Below are positions 22,916 to 33,768 of a DNA stretch of 64,000 nucleotides, one piece after another; positions within the stretch are counted from its first letter, which is position 1, and each line of letters opens with the position of its first letter. The translations under genes and the position numbers were made by a program. Source of the DNA: Providencia stuartii. GTDB taxonomy: Bacteria > Pseudomonadota > Gammaproteobacteria > Enterobacterales > Enterobacteriaceae. Under the pieces are notes generated by a model. The model made no database searches. It was given only the letters and a program-made list of their open reading frames with translations, and was not told the origin of the DNA. The stretch spans positions 186,001 through 250,000 of the forward strand of contig UGUC01000004.1 of the NCBI GenBank assembly GCA_900455155.1, given 5' to 3'.

Positions 22916-24373
22916 TCAATTTTTCTGGTAAAGATCTTTATACAACCGACTCTCAAAACGCACGAGAGGAACGCGTCGGCTCCGTTGTTGGTTTTGTGGT
23001 ACCGCATAGGCAGAGATAAACTGTACGAAAGCAACGCGTTGCCCACTAGCCGTCGTGATAAAGCCTGCTAAGTTATAGACGCCTTGTAAAGCCCCTGTTT
23101 TAGCTGAAACTTTGCCATTCACACCGGCTTCATCTAAGCCGCCACGGTAACGTAATGTACCATCATGTCCTGCAAGAGGCAGCATAGAGATAAAATCAAG
23201 TTGCTGATCGTTTTTGGCGATAAATTGTAGAATTTCCATCATTGTCGTCGGCGTGATCAGGTTATGGCGGGATAAACCAGAGCCGTCGACCATAACGGTA
23301 TTACCTAAATCGATGCCCGCTTTTTGTTTTAAAACCTGCCTAACAGCATCCGACCCCGAGCGCCACGTACCGGGAACACCGTAATAGTCTCGACCAATAG
23401 TACGAAAGACAGTATCAGCAATCATATTGTCTGATTTTTTCAACATCACCTTCAATAGGTCATGCAGCGGCTGAGATTCGGTTTTGACGAGGACCTGCGA
23501 TTGTGCCGTTGGTTGGGTACGCTTTTTGACATGCCCTGTTAGCGCTATGCCCGCATTTTGCAGTTCATTTTTAACAATAGCGCCGGAATAGCTTGCGCCA
23601 TTTTGTACCGCAAAGGCAAGGGGGAGAGGTTCACTACGTTGTGATAGACAGCCTGTTAACGTGTAGCGATTTAGCTCGCCAGGAACCACATCCAGTTCAC
23701 AATAACGCCCTTCAGGGTCTCCCTTGGCTAATGTTTTAACCTCACTGAACATATTGACGGGGTAGAAACTGGCTGCCTTGATATAAGCCATATCCCCTAT
23801 TTTTTGAGCGGGATAGAGTGAAACAGAAAAACAGTTTCTATCGATAATGGCTGCGGCAGGCGGCGCACTAAAGCATTGCGTCATATCGTTCCATACCCAG
23901 CCCGGCGCTTTATCATGGCTAGTAAATGCCGAAATATCGACAATTAAATCACCTTCAACTTTGTGGATACCAATCTGTTTCAGCGCATTGACCATATTGC
24001 GGATTTGCTGGCGTGTGAGTGTTGGGTCGCCACTAAAGCGGATAACGAGGTCGCCCGTTAGCGTATTGTTGTTTAATTTTGCATTGGTTTCGAAATTCGT
24101 CACAAAACGGTAATCAGGACCAAGCTGTAGCAAAGCCGCGAGGGCAGTGACGACTTTTTGGGTACTTGCAGGCAGTGCCATTTGCTGCGCATTGTAATCA
24201 ATAATGGGGGTGTCACTACCGACTTTTTGCGCAACCAGAGCGAGGTTAGTACCATCGGGTAAATATTGCTTATAATCATCAATTGGAATGGCAAATGCTT
24301 GTCCTGTGGTGAAGACAAGTCCTAAAGTGATGATCCATTTTCTGGTAAGTGTTAATAACGGCATAAATTTCAC
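22916..24373 (-). CDS. dacB: Penicillin-binding protein 4 (D-Ala-D-Ala carboxypeptidase/endopeptidase)
   Basis: 485 residues (E. coli 477). A signal peptide (about 1-28, ending GQAFA) is followed by the S13 peptidase domain with S70-T-Q-K73 (the SxxK nucleophile motif), the SxN motif SDN in LKKSDNMIAD, and the KTG motif in VSAKTGALQ. The large insert domain typical of PBP4 is present between the first two motifs. It trims and cleaves peptidoglycan cross-links in the periplasm. Divergent from greA as in E. coli. Confidence 0.95.
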   Translation of the reverse strand: MKFMPLLTLTRKWIITLGLVFTTGQAFAIPIDDYKQYLPDGTNLALVAQKVGSDTPIIDYNAQQMALPASTQKVVTALAALLQLGPDYRFVTNFETNAKLNNNTLTGDLVIRFSGDPTLTRQQIRNMVNALKQIGIHKVEGDLIVDISAFTSHDKAPGWVWNDMTQCFSAPPAAAIIDRNCFSVSLYPAQKIGDMAYIKAASFYPVNMFSEVKTLAKGDPEGRYCELDVVPGELNRYTLTGCLSQRSEPLPLAFAVQNGASYSGAIVKNELQNAGIALTGHVKKRTQPTAQSQVLVKTESQPLHDLLKVMLKKSDNMIADTVFRTIGRDYYGVPGTWRSGSDAVRQVLKQKAGIDLGNTVMVDGSGLSRHNLITPTTMMEILQFIAKNDQQLDFISMLPLAGHDGTLRYRGGLDEAGVNGKVSAKTGALQGVYNLAGFITTASGQRVAFVQFISAYAVPQNQQRSRRVPLVRFESRLYKDLYQKN

Positions 24374-24482
24374 GCATTAGGGTAGACATACTGTACATAC
24401 TAAAGTGTAATGCCTGAAAAAGTAAACGATGACCCGCTATTAACTCTACGTTAGAATGGTTAGCATTGTGATAAGATAAGTG

Positions 24483-24552
24483 TGTGAATGGGTTTTAAAG
24501 ACACATTCACAGCCTGTGTATTGTTTGAGCCTCCCCATTAACCATGGGGCGG
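24483..24552 (+). ncRNA. greA leader with two hairpins (possible GraL-like RNA)
   Basis: TGTGAATG (24483-24490) pairs with CATTCACA (24504-24511), and CCTCCCCAT (24530-24538) pairs with ATGGGGCGG (24544-24552) with one mismatch. They lie in the 5' leader of greA. In E. coli the greA leader yields the GraL RNAs. No T-run follows the second hairpin, so termination is uncertain. Confidence 0.4.
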
Positions 24553-24625
24553 TTCAGTGTACTGTTGTTACAAAAATCAGGAAGATACTTATTTTTAGAT
24601 AGGATTGAAACAGAGGTATTTATCA

Positions 24626-25102
24626 ATGAAACAGATTCCAATGACGGTATTGGGTGCAGATAAGTTACGAGAAGAGCTCGATTATCTTAAATCTGTCCGC
24701 CGCCCGGAAATTATTGCAGCGATTGCGGAAGCCCGCGAACACGGTGACTTGAAAGAGAACGCAGAATATCATGCCGCTCGCGAACAACAGGGTTTTTGTG
24801 AAGGCCGAATTCAAGAAATTGAATCCAAGCTTTCCCATGCTCAGGTTATTGACGTCACGAAAATGACAAACAATGGTCGTGTGATTTTTGGTGCGACAGT
24901 TACTGTGTTGAATGTTGATACGGATGAAGAGCTGACTTATCGCATTGTGGGTGATGATGAAGCAGATATTAAAATCAATCTGATTTCCGTTAACTCACCG
25001 ATTGCACGCGGCTTGATCGGTAAAGAACAGGATGATGTTGTCACTATCAAAACGCCCGGTGGCGACGTTGAGTTCGAAATTCTTAAAGTTGAGTATATCT
25101 GA
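24626..25102 (+). CDS. greA: Transcription elongation factor GreA
   Basis: 158 residues from ATG at 24626 ([21 protein letters not shown]), exactly the E. coli length; an in-frame ATG seven codons upstream would add an unusual extension. The N-terminal antiparallel coiled coil (1-75) carries the tip acidic residues in [14 protein letters not shown], and the C-terminal FKBP-like domain follows. GreA enters the RNA polymerase secondary channel and stimulates cleavage of backtracked RNA. Confidence 0.97.
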   Translation: MKQIPMTVLGADKLREELDYLKSVRRPEIIAAIAEAREHGDLKENAEYHAAREQQGFCEGRIQEIESKLSHAQVIDVTKMTNNGRVIFGATVTVLNVDTDEELTYRIVGDDEADIKINLISVNSPIARGLIGKEQDDVVTIKTPGGDVEFEILKVEYI

Positions 25103-25146
25103 TTCCTATTTGCCTGAATTGGTTATATTATTTTACTGTATTAGCG

Positions 25147-25171
25147 AAAAAGGCCGCTGGCGGCCTTTTTC
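25147..25171 (+). terminator. Terminator of greA (bidirectional with yhbY)
   Basis: AAAAAGGCCGC and GCGGCCTTTTT form a compact GC-rich stem with flanking A and T runs, between convergent greA and yhbY. Confidence 0.9.
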
Positions 25172-25220
25172 TTCATATAAAAGCTGCCTTCAATGGCATT
25201 TTTATATAAATTAAGGGTGA

Positions 25221-25515
25221 TTATTTAGGTAAAATAATTTTGCGCTCATCCGATGGACGGTAGAGAACAAGTATCTTGCCTATAATTTGTACATTAACAG
25301 CACCTGTTTCGCGAACGATCGCTGCGGCGATCAAATTTTTAGTTTCGCGATCTTCGCCTGCGATTTTGACTTTGATAAGCTCATGATGTGCTAATGAAAG
25401 TTCAATCTCAGCTAAAACACCCTCAGTTAACCCATTGTTACCAATCATAACAACTGGGTTGAGGTGATGAGCGAGGCTTTTCAGGTGTTGGATTTGTTTT
25501 TTTATTAAGATTCAT
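25221..25515 (-). CDS. yhbY: CRM-domain RNA-binding protein YhbY, frameshifted
   Basis: From ATG at 25515 the protein reads MNLNKKQIQHLKSLAHHLNP, VVMIGNNGLTEGVLAEIE and ends ERKIILPK. A run of seven bases (25497-25503) should be six; with that change it is 97 residues, the exact E. coli length. The GxxG-type loop IGNNG and the basic helix are those of the CRM/YhbY family, which binds pre-50S ribosomal RNA. Divergent from rlmE-ftsH as in E. coli. Confidence 0.92.
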
Positions 25516-25721
25516 CGATTTTTTGCTTCGTTAGTATTGAAAATGGCTTATTCTACCGCCATCTGATATCTATCACCATCAATTATATTTATCGGATGGT
25601 AAAGAAGTAACAATGAACACCCAAAATAATTCGAATTACATGCAGTGGTATCATCAACGTTCATGTAGGCCGAAAAATGATGGGGATAGATGTGCTCTAT
25701 TTAGTATAGTTGGAAAATGCA

Positions 25722-26352
25722 ATGGCCAATAAAAAACGTTCGGCAAGCTCTAGTCGCTGGTTGCAAGAACATTTTAGTGATAAATATGTTCAACAAGCAC
25801 AAAAAAAAGGGCTTCGCTCACGTGCATGGTTTAAACTGGATGAAATCCAGCAAAGTGATAAAATTTTTAAACCAGGTATGACCGTTGTTGATTTGGGGGC
25901 AGCACCCGGAGGCTGGTCACAGTATGTGGTTAGTCAAATAGGCCATAATGGCCGGGTGATTGCTTGTGATATTTTACCGATGGACCCGATTGTTGGCGTT
26001 GATTTCCTTCAAGGAGATTTTCGTGAAGAAGCAGTGCTAGCTGCACTGTTAGAGCGGGTTGGAGATAAAAAAGTCCAGGTGGTCATGTCTGACATGGCTC
26101 CCCAATATGAGTGGGACTCCCGCGGTCGATATACCTCGGTCGATGTATTTGGTTGAGTTAGCATTGGATATGTGCCGTGCTGTGCTGGCTCCTGGGGGCA
26201 GTTTTATTGTTAAAGTGTTTCAGGGGGAAGGCTTTGACGAGTACCTCAGGGATATCCGTTCCCTATTTACGAAAGTAAAAGTTCGTAAACCCGAATCTTC
26301 GCGGGCACGATCGCGTGAAGTATACATTGTAGCGACAGGGCTAAAACTGTAG
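25722..26352 (+). CDS. rlmE: 23S rRNA (U2552-2'-O) methyltransferase RlmE, frameshifted
   Basis: [20 protein letters not shown] begins the protein; the SAM-binding motif [13 protein letters not shown] and the catalytic Lys/Asp residues ([19 protein letters not shown], and the second Lys in [10 protein letters not shown]) are present. Four C at 26100-26103 should be three; then the frame continues [14 protein letters not shown] to the end. The corrected protein has 209 residues, exactly as in E. coli. It forms an operon with ftsH, the well-known rrmJ-ftsH heat-shock pair. Confidence 0.93.
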
Positions 26353-26400
26353 TACCCTGAACGTTATTTGTTAACACAGTTGTAATATGAGGTTAATCCC

Positions 26401-28382
26401 TTGAGTGACATGGCGAAAAACCTGATTCTCTGGTTAGTCATCGCAGTTGTTCTGATGTCCTTGTTCCAGAGTTTTGGCCCAAGCGATTCGAATAATCGCA
26501 GAGTTGATTATTCTACGTTTATCAATGAGTTAGCCCAGGATCAGGTACGTGAAGTTCGTATCACAGGTCGTGAATTAAACGTCAGAAAGGCTGATAATAG
26601 CCGTTATACAACTTATCTTCCTATGCAGGATGAGAAGCTGTTAGACACGTTGCTAAATAAGCACGTAACTGTCGTTGGTGAGCCACCAGAAGAACCTAGC
26701 TTTCTGCAAACTATCTTTATTTCCTGGTTCCCAATGCTTCTGCTGATCGGTGTCTGGATCTTCTTTATGCGCCAAATGCAAGGCGGTGGCGGTAAAGGAG
26801 CAATGTCATTCGGTAAAAGCAAAGCTCGAATGCTAACGGAAGATCAAATCAAAACGACTTTTGCCGATGTTGCTGGCTGTGATGAAGCAAAAGAAGAAGT
26901 TGGTGAAATTGTTGATTTTCTACGTGAACCAGCTCGTTTCCAGAAGTTGGGAGGTAAAATACCAAAAGGCGTCCTGATGGTAGGTCCTCCAGGTACAGGT
27001 AAAACTTTGCTTGCTAAAGCAATTGCCGGTGAAGCCAAAGTACCATTTTTTACGATTTCAGGTTCTGACTTTGTTGAAATGTTTGTCGGTGTTGGTGCAT
27101 CGCGTGTTCGTGATATGTTTCGAACAAGCGAAAAAAGCAGCACCTTGTATTATCTTTATCGATGAAATCGATGCGGTTGGTCGTCAACGTGGCGCTGGTT
27201 TAGGTGGTGGTCACGATGAGCGTGAACAGACTCTGAACCAAATGCTGGTTGAGATGGACGGTTTTGAAGGCAATGAGGGTATTATTGTTATTGCGGCAAC
27301 AAACCGTGCTGATGTTTTGGACCCTGCATTATTACGTCCAGGCCGTTTTGACCGTCAGGTTATGGTAGGCTTACCAGATGTACGCGGTCGTGAACAAATA
27401 TTAAAAGTTCACATGCGTCGTGTTCCTATTGATCCTGCTGTTGATACAGCCATCCTTGCTAGAGCAACGCCTGGGTTCTCCGGTGCTGAATTGGCAAACC
27501 TAGTGAATGAAGCAGCCCTGTTTGCGGCTCGTGCCAACAAACGCGTTGTTTCAATGGTTGAGTTTGAAAAAGCTAGGGATAAAGTATGGCTGGGGGCTGA
27601 ACATCGTTCTTTGATGATGACAGAAGAACAAAAAGAAGCTACCGCGTATCACGAAGCAGGCCATGCAATTGTTGGTTATCTGATGCCTGAGCATGACCCT
27701 GTGCATAAAGTGACGATTATCCCTCGTGGGGGGGGCATTGGGCGTTACTTTCTATCTACCTGAAGGCGACCAAGTCAGTGCAAGCCGTCAGAAATTAGAA
27801 GGGAATATCGCTAGCACATACGGTGGTCGTATTGCAGAAGAGTTAATTTATGGTCATGACAAAGTCTCTACAGGGGCGTCAGGCGATATTCAGCAAGCAA
27901 CCAACACCGCTAGAAAAATGGTGACTCAGTGGGGCTTCTCTGAGAAGTTAGGGCCAGTACTGTATGCTGACGAGGAAGGGCCTGCATTTTTAGGTCGCTC
28001 GGGGCACAGCTCGACTTATTCGGATGAAACTGCTCGCATTATTGATGAAGAGATTAAAGCAATTATTGAGCGCGCTTACCAAGTCGCCTATAAAACGCTG
28101 ACAGACAATATGGATATTCTGCATGCTATGAAAGATGCATTATTGAAATATGAAACCATTGATATGCCAATGATTGATGATTTGATGAATCGTCGTCCTG
28201 TACGCGAACCGGCGGGCTGGGATGAAGACAAAAAAGTCAACAATGTAACGGGTTCTTTTGGTGCTGCGGTTAATACATCAAAACCTGAAACAACGACTGA
28301 AAAACCTCAATCTGAAGAGCCAAAAAACAGTAATGATGAATCTCATTCATCAGACAATACAAACGATAACAAACCACAATAA
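26401..28382 (+). CDS. ftsH: ATP-dependent zinc metalloprotease FtsH, two frameshifts
   Basis: A TTG start (26401) gives [18 protein letters not shown], as in enterobacterial FtsH. Two membrane segments (about 5-22 and 98-120) flank the periplasmic domain. The AAA domain has GPPGTGKT (near 194) and [10 protein letters not shown], and the protease site is HEAGH. Single-base insertions near 27119 and in the G-run at 27728-27735 break the frame; corrected length is 659 residues. FtsH degrades LpxC, sigma32 and membrane proteins and is essential, so the breaks look like sequencing errors. The C-terminal tail is rich in Glu, Asn and Ser and varies in the family. Confidence 0.94.
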
Positions 28383-28402
28383 GCTATCGTTAAGTGATAT
28401 GG

Positions 28403-28430
28403 AAAAACCCCCAGTTCTCTGGGGTTTTTT
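28403..28430 (+). terminator. Terminator/attenuator between ftsH and folP
   Basis: AAAAACCCC-CAG pairs with CTGGGGTTTTTT around a TTCT loop. It sits only 20 bases before folP, so folP-glmM must be expressed by read-through or from a promoter inside the region. Confidence 0.85.
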
Positions 28431-28449
28431 ACGTTAAGGTGAAATAACG

Positions 28450-29298
28450 ATGAAAATTAGAGCAAGGGCTTGTGAACTCGATCTATCCACACCAAAAGTG
28501 ATGGGGATTTTGAATGTTACTCCTGATTCATTTTCAGATGGTGGCACTCATAATCGTTATCATGACGCATTGGAACATGCCGCTAAGATGGTGAATGAAG
28601 GGGCATCGATTATTGATATTGGCGGTGAATCGACGCGTCCGGGAGCGGCAGAGGTTTCTGTCAATGAAGAACTCGATAGAGTTATTCCAATTGTGGAAGC
28701 CATTGCACAGCGTTTTGATGTGTGGATTTCTGTTGATACTTCAAAAGCGGAAGTGATGTCAGAAGCCGCAAAAGCAGGTATGCACTTAATCAATGATATT
28801 CGCTCATTACATGAGCCAGGAGCCATTGAAGTTGCGGCACAAAGTGGCTTACCCGTTTGTATTATGCATATGCAAGGTCAGCCAAGAACCATGCAAGATG
28901 CGCCTAATTATGAAAATGTTGTAGCAGATATTAAAGCTTATTTTGATGCTGAAATTGCGCGTTGTGTCGCGGCAGGTATCGATAAACAGCAGATAATACT
29001 CGATCCCGGTTTTGGTTTTGGTAAAAACCTGTCACATAATTATCAACTGCTGGCAAATTTGGATCAGTTTCATGATTTCGGACTACCGCTATTGGCAGGA
29101 ATGTCCCGTAAATCTATGATTGGAAACTTATTGAATGTTCCACCACAAGAAAGGCTTGTGGGAAGTATTGCTTGCGCAACTATTGCAGCGATGCAAGGCG
29201 CACAGATTATTCGTGTACATGATGTCAAAGAGACCGTACAAGCAATGCAGATCGTTCAGATGACTCTGTCAGAAAAGGAAAAGTTAGCGTATGAGTAA
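28450..29298 (+). CDS. folP: Dihydropteroate synthase
   Basis: 282 residues, the E. coli length. It has the pterin-binding signatures [15 protein letters not shown] (near 20) and [11 protein letters not shown], and the pABA-site region [11 protein letters not shown] and SRKSMIG. It condenses dihydropterin pyrophosphate with p-aminobenzoate in folate synthesis and is the sulfonamide target. Its end overlaps the glmM start by 8 bases. Confidence 0.97.
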   Translation: MKIRARACELDLSTPKVMGILNVTPDSFSDGGTHNRYHDALEHAAKMVNEGASIIDIGGESTRPGAAEVSVNEELDRVIPIVEAIAQRFDVWISVDTSKAEVMSEAAKAGMHLINDIRSLHEPGAIEVAAQSGLPVCIMHMQGQPRTMQDAPNYENVVADIKAYFDAEIARCVAAGIDKQQIILDPGFGFGKNLSHNYQLLANLDQFHDFGLPLLAGMSRKSMIGNLLNVPPQERLVGSIACATIAAMQGAQIIRVHDVKETVQAMQIVQMTLSEKEKLAYE

Positions 29299-30628
29299 CC
29301 GTAAATATTTTGGTACTGATGGTATTCGTGGCAAAGTGGGTGACAGCCCAATCACGCCTGATTTCGTATTAAAATTAGGCTGGGCAGCAGGGAAAGTTCT
29401 TGCTCGCCATGGCTCACGAAAAATTATTATTGGTAAAGATACGCGTATCTCCGGTTATATGTTGGAGTCATCTTTAGAAGCGGGTCTAGCGGCTGCGGGT
29501 TTATCTGCGTCATTTACTGGCCCAATGCCAACACCTGCTGTAGCTTATCTGACACGTACTTTCCGCGCTGAGGCGGGGATTGTAATTTCTGCGTCTCATA
29601 ACCCTTATGATGATAATGGGATTAAATTCTTCTCGATTGATGGGACTAAATTGCCTGATGAAGTCGAAGAAGCGATAGAAGCGGAGATGGAAAAACCAAT
29701 CACATGTGTTGAATCCGCAGAGCTAGGTCGCGCAAACCGTATTGTTGATGCTGCGGGTCGTTATATTGAATTTTGTAAGGGCACTTTCCCTAGTGAACAA
29801 AGCCTCTCTAGCCTAAAAGTCGTTATCGACTGTGCTAATGGCGCAACTTACCATATTGCACCGAATGTATTTCGTGAGTTAGGGGCTGAAGTCATCGCGA
29901 TTGGCTGTGAACCTAATGGGATCAACATTAATGAGAAGTGTGGCGCTACGGATGTTCGCATGCTACAAGAGCGTGTGCTTGCAGAAAAAGCGGATGTGGG
30001 GCTAGCCTTTGATGGTGATGGTGACCGTTTGATTATGGTTGACCATGAAGGTAATAAAGTCGATGGTGACCAAATTCTCTATATCATTGCGCGTGAAGCA
30101 TTACGTCAAGGTCAATTAAAAGGTGGTGTTATCGGCACGCTGATGAGCAATATGGGGTTAGAAATCGCTCTGAAACAACTTGGCATTCCTTTTGAGCGCG
30201 CAAAAGTGGGGGATCGCTATGTACTTGAGAAGCTCCAAGAAAAAGGTTGGAGAATGGGGGCTGAAAACTCAGGTCATATTATCTTATTAGATAAAACGAC
30301 GACGGGTGACGGTATTGTGGCTGGTCTGCAAGTACTCAGTGCGATGGTTCGTAACCAAATGAGTTTGCATGACTTATGCAGTGGCATGAAACTGTTACCG
30401 CAAGTATTGGTTAACGTACGCTTTTCTGGCTCACATGACCCATTACAAAGTGAAGCTGTATTGGCCGCGAGTGAGCAAGTCGAGAAAGAGTTGGCAGGCA
30501 AAGGTCGTGTTCTGCTGAGAAAATCAGGTACAGAACCTTTGATTCGAGTCATGGTCGAAGGTGAAAATGAAGCTGACGTTTTGGCGATGGCTAACCGCAT
30601 TGCTGATGCAGTAAAAGCGGCAGGTTAA
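29291..30628 (+). CDS. glmM: Phosphoglucosamine mutase
   Basis: 445 residues, the E. coli length. The phospho-serine loop [15 protein letters not shown] (Ser near 102), the metal loop FDGDGDRLI (near 241-247) and the sugar-binding [11 protein letters not shown] are intact, plus the C-terminal phosphate loop [15 protein letters not shown]. It converts glucosamine-6-phosphate to glucosamine-1-phosphate for UDP-GlcNAc. Translationally coupled to folP. Confidence 0.97.
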   Translation: MSNRKYFGTDGIRGKVGDSPITPDFVLKLGWAAGKVLARHGSRKIIIGKDTRISGYMLESSLEAGLAAAGLSASFTGPMPTPAVAYLTRTFRAEAGIVISASHNPYDDNGIKFFSIDGTKLPDEVEEAIEAEMEKPITCVESAELGRANRIVDAAGRYIEFCKGTFPSEQSLSSLKVVIDCANGATYHIAPNVFRELGAEVIAIGCEPNGININEKCGATDVRMLQERVLAEKADVGLAFDGDGDRLIMVDHEGNKVDGDQILYIIAREALRQGQLKGGVIGTLMSNMGLEIALKQLGIPFERAKVGDRYVLEKLQEKGWRMGAENSGHIILLDKTTTGDGIVAGLQVLSAMVRNQMSLHDLCSGMKLLPQVLVNVRFSGSHDPLQSEAVLAASEQVEKELAGKGRVLLRKSGTEPLIRVMVEGENEADVLAMANRIADAVKAAG

Positions 30629-30692
30629 TCATTTTAACGATAGGATTGTTTAAAAATAAGGCACTAACTGAGAGCCTGACAAAATTGCCCAT

Positions 30693-30733
30693 CCCGAGTT
30701 CATTTGCTGTTTTTTTCCGCAAATGAACTCGGG
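30693..30733. repeat. 15-bp perfect inverted repeat between glmM and secG
   Basis: CCCGAGTTCATTTGC (30693-30707) and GCAAATGAACTCGGG (30719-30733) are perfect reverse complements around an 11-nt loop containing T7. No T-run follows on the plus strand. It could be an RNA processing hairpin, a terminator without a canonical tail or a small repeat element. Confidence 0.8.
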
Positions 30734-30888
30734 AAATGAAATTTGGCTTGCTTGTCGGCTCAGCTTTGGTTAGTATTCGCACCTGCTTAATCCCGTAAAG
30801 GTCATACTTAAGCGGCAAATAAGCGGGTGTGCAGTATTATAGGTCATAGTGGTTACACTATGTTCCGCAAACTGAATAGGTAACTCAA

Positions 30889-31227
30889 ATGTACATAGCT
30901 CTTTTAATTGTTTTCTTGTTGGTAGCTATCGGCCTGATTGGTCTGATCATGTTACAACAAGGTAAAGGTGCTGACATGGGTGCGTCATTCGGTGCGGGTG
31001 CCTCTGCAACACTGTTTGGTTCATCGGGTTCTGGTAACTTCATGACTCGTATGACTGGAATCTTGGCTGCTGTATTTTTCATTATCAGTTTGATCCTTGG
31101 CAATATGACTGCCAATAAATATGGAACTGGTAGCAAATGGGAAAATATTAGTGAACCGGCAAAAGTCGAGCAACCAACAGACGTTCCGGCAGCACCAGCA
31201 ACACCAACGAGCGATATCCCTCGTTAA
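30889..31227 (+). CDS. secG: Preprotein translocase subunit SecG
   Basis: 112 residues. Two membrane segments (about 2-22 and 52-72) flank the conserved cytosolic loop MLQQGKGADMGASFGAG with SGNFMTRMT. The C-terminal tail is proline/alanine rich and variable. SecG assists SecYE translocation. The glmM-secG-leuU order is as in E. coli. Confidence 0.96.
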   Translation: MYIALLIVFLLVAIGLIGLIMLQQGKGADMGASFGAGASATLFGSSGSGNFMTRMTGILAAVFFIISLILGNMTANKYGTGSKWENISEPAKVEQPTDVPAAPATPTSDIPR

Positions 31228-31286
31228 GTGTTAAAGATTCCGGATGAAGGCATTTAAGCCATCATCAATAAAGTAAAAAAGAATTT

Positions 31287-31319
31287 GAGGTTATTGTTAA
31301 GTTATTCATCAATAACCTC
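31287..31319 (+). repeat. 10-bp inverted repeat just before the leucine tRNA gene
   Basis: GAGGTTATTG (31287-31296) and CAATAACCTC (31310-31319) are perfect reverse complements around a 13-nt loop, ending eight bases before the tRNA. It may be a processing hairpin of the secG-leuU transcript. There is no T-run after it. Confidence 0.65.
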
Positions 31320-31327
31320 GCCTCAGT

Positions 31328-31417
31328 GCCGAGGTGGTGAAATTGGTATACACGCTACCTTGAGGTGGTAGTGCCTACAAAACGGGCGTACGGGTTCAAG
31401 TCCCGTCCTCGGCACCA
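31328..31417 (+). tRNA. leuU: tRNA-Leu (anticodon GAG), CCA encoded
   Basis: Acceptor arms GCCGAGG and CCTCGGC, anticodon stem CTACC/GGTAG with loop TTGAGGT giving anticodon GAG at 31362-31364, the long variable arm of class II tRNAs, and a T arm with GGTTCAAGTCC. The 3' ACCA is encoded. E. coli leuU lies in the same place after secG. Confidence 0.96.
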
Positions 31418-31431
31418 TTATTTAAGATAAC

Positions 31432-31460
31432 TTGTGCTCTACAGGTTATTTGTGTAGAAT
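31432..31460 (+). promoter_or_regulatory. Promoter of metY-rimP-nusA operon
   Basis: TTGTGC (31432-31437), 17-base spacer, TAGAAT (31455-31460), ending 16 bases before the tRNA gene. It resembles stable-RNA promoters. Confidence 0.7.
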
Positions 31461-31476
31461 ATGTCACGTTTTCGAA

Positions 31477-31553
<77 letters not shown>

Positions 31554-31674
31554 ATTCTTAGTCAGCATATCTTATCAGATGTATTTATCGGAAATTCTCA
31601 TCGATTTATCACGGTTTTAAAGATATACTAAGAACATGGTGAACCCGTTGGCACTACAGGGTCCAGTTTCATAA

Positions 31675-31698
31675 AGCCCCGAAATTTCGGGGTTTTTT
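31675..31698 (+). terminator. Terminator after metY
   Basis: The self-complementary CCCCGAAATTTCGGGG is followed by TTTTTTG. It lies between metY and rimP; downstream genes need partial read-through, as known for the E. coli metY-nusA operon. Confidence 0.88.
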
Positions 31699-31759
31699 GT
31701 TATTTGACAATCGAATTAACTGGGCTTTTATAGCCCTTTTTTTATGTCTGGGGGTGGGC

Positions 31760-33745
<1,986 letters not shown>

Positions 33746-33768
33746 ACACTGTAGCAGGAAGGAACGGC

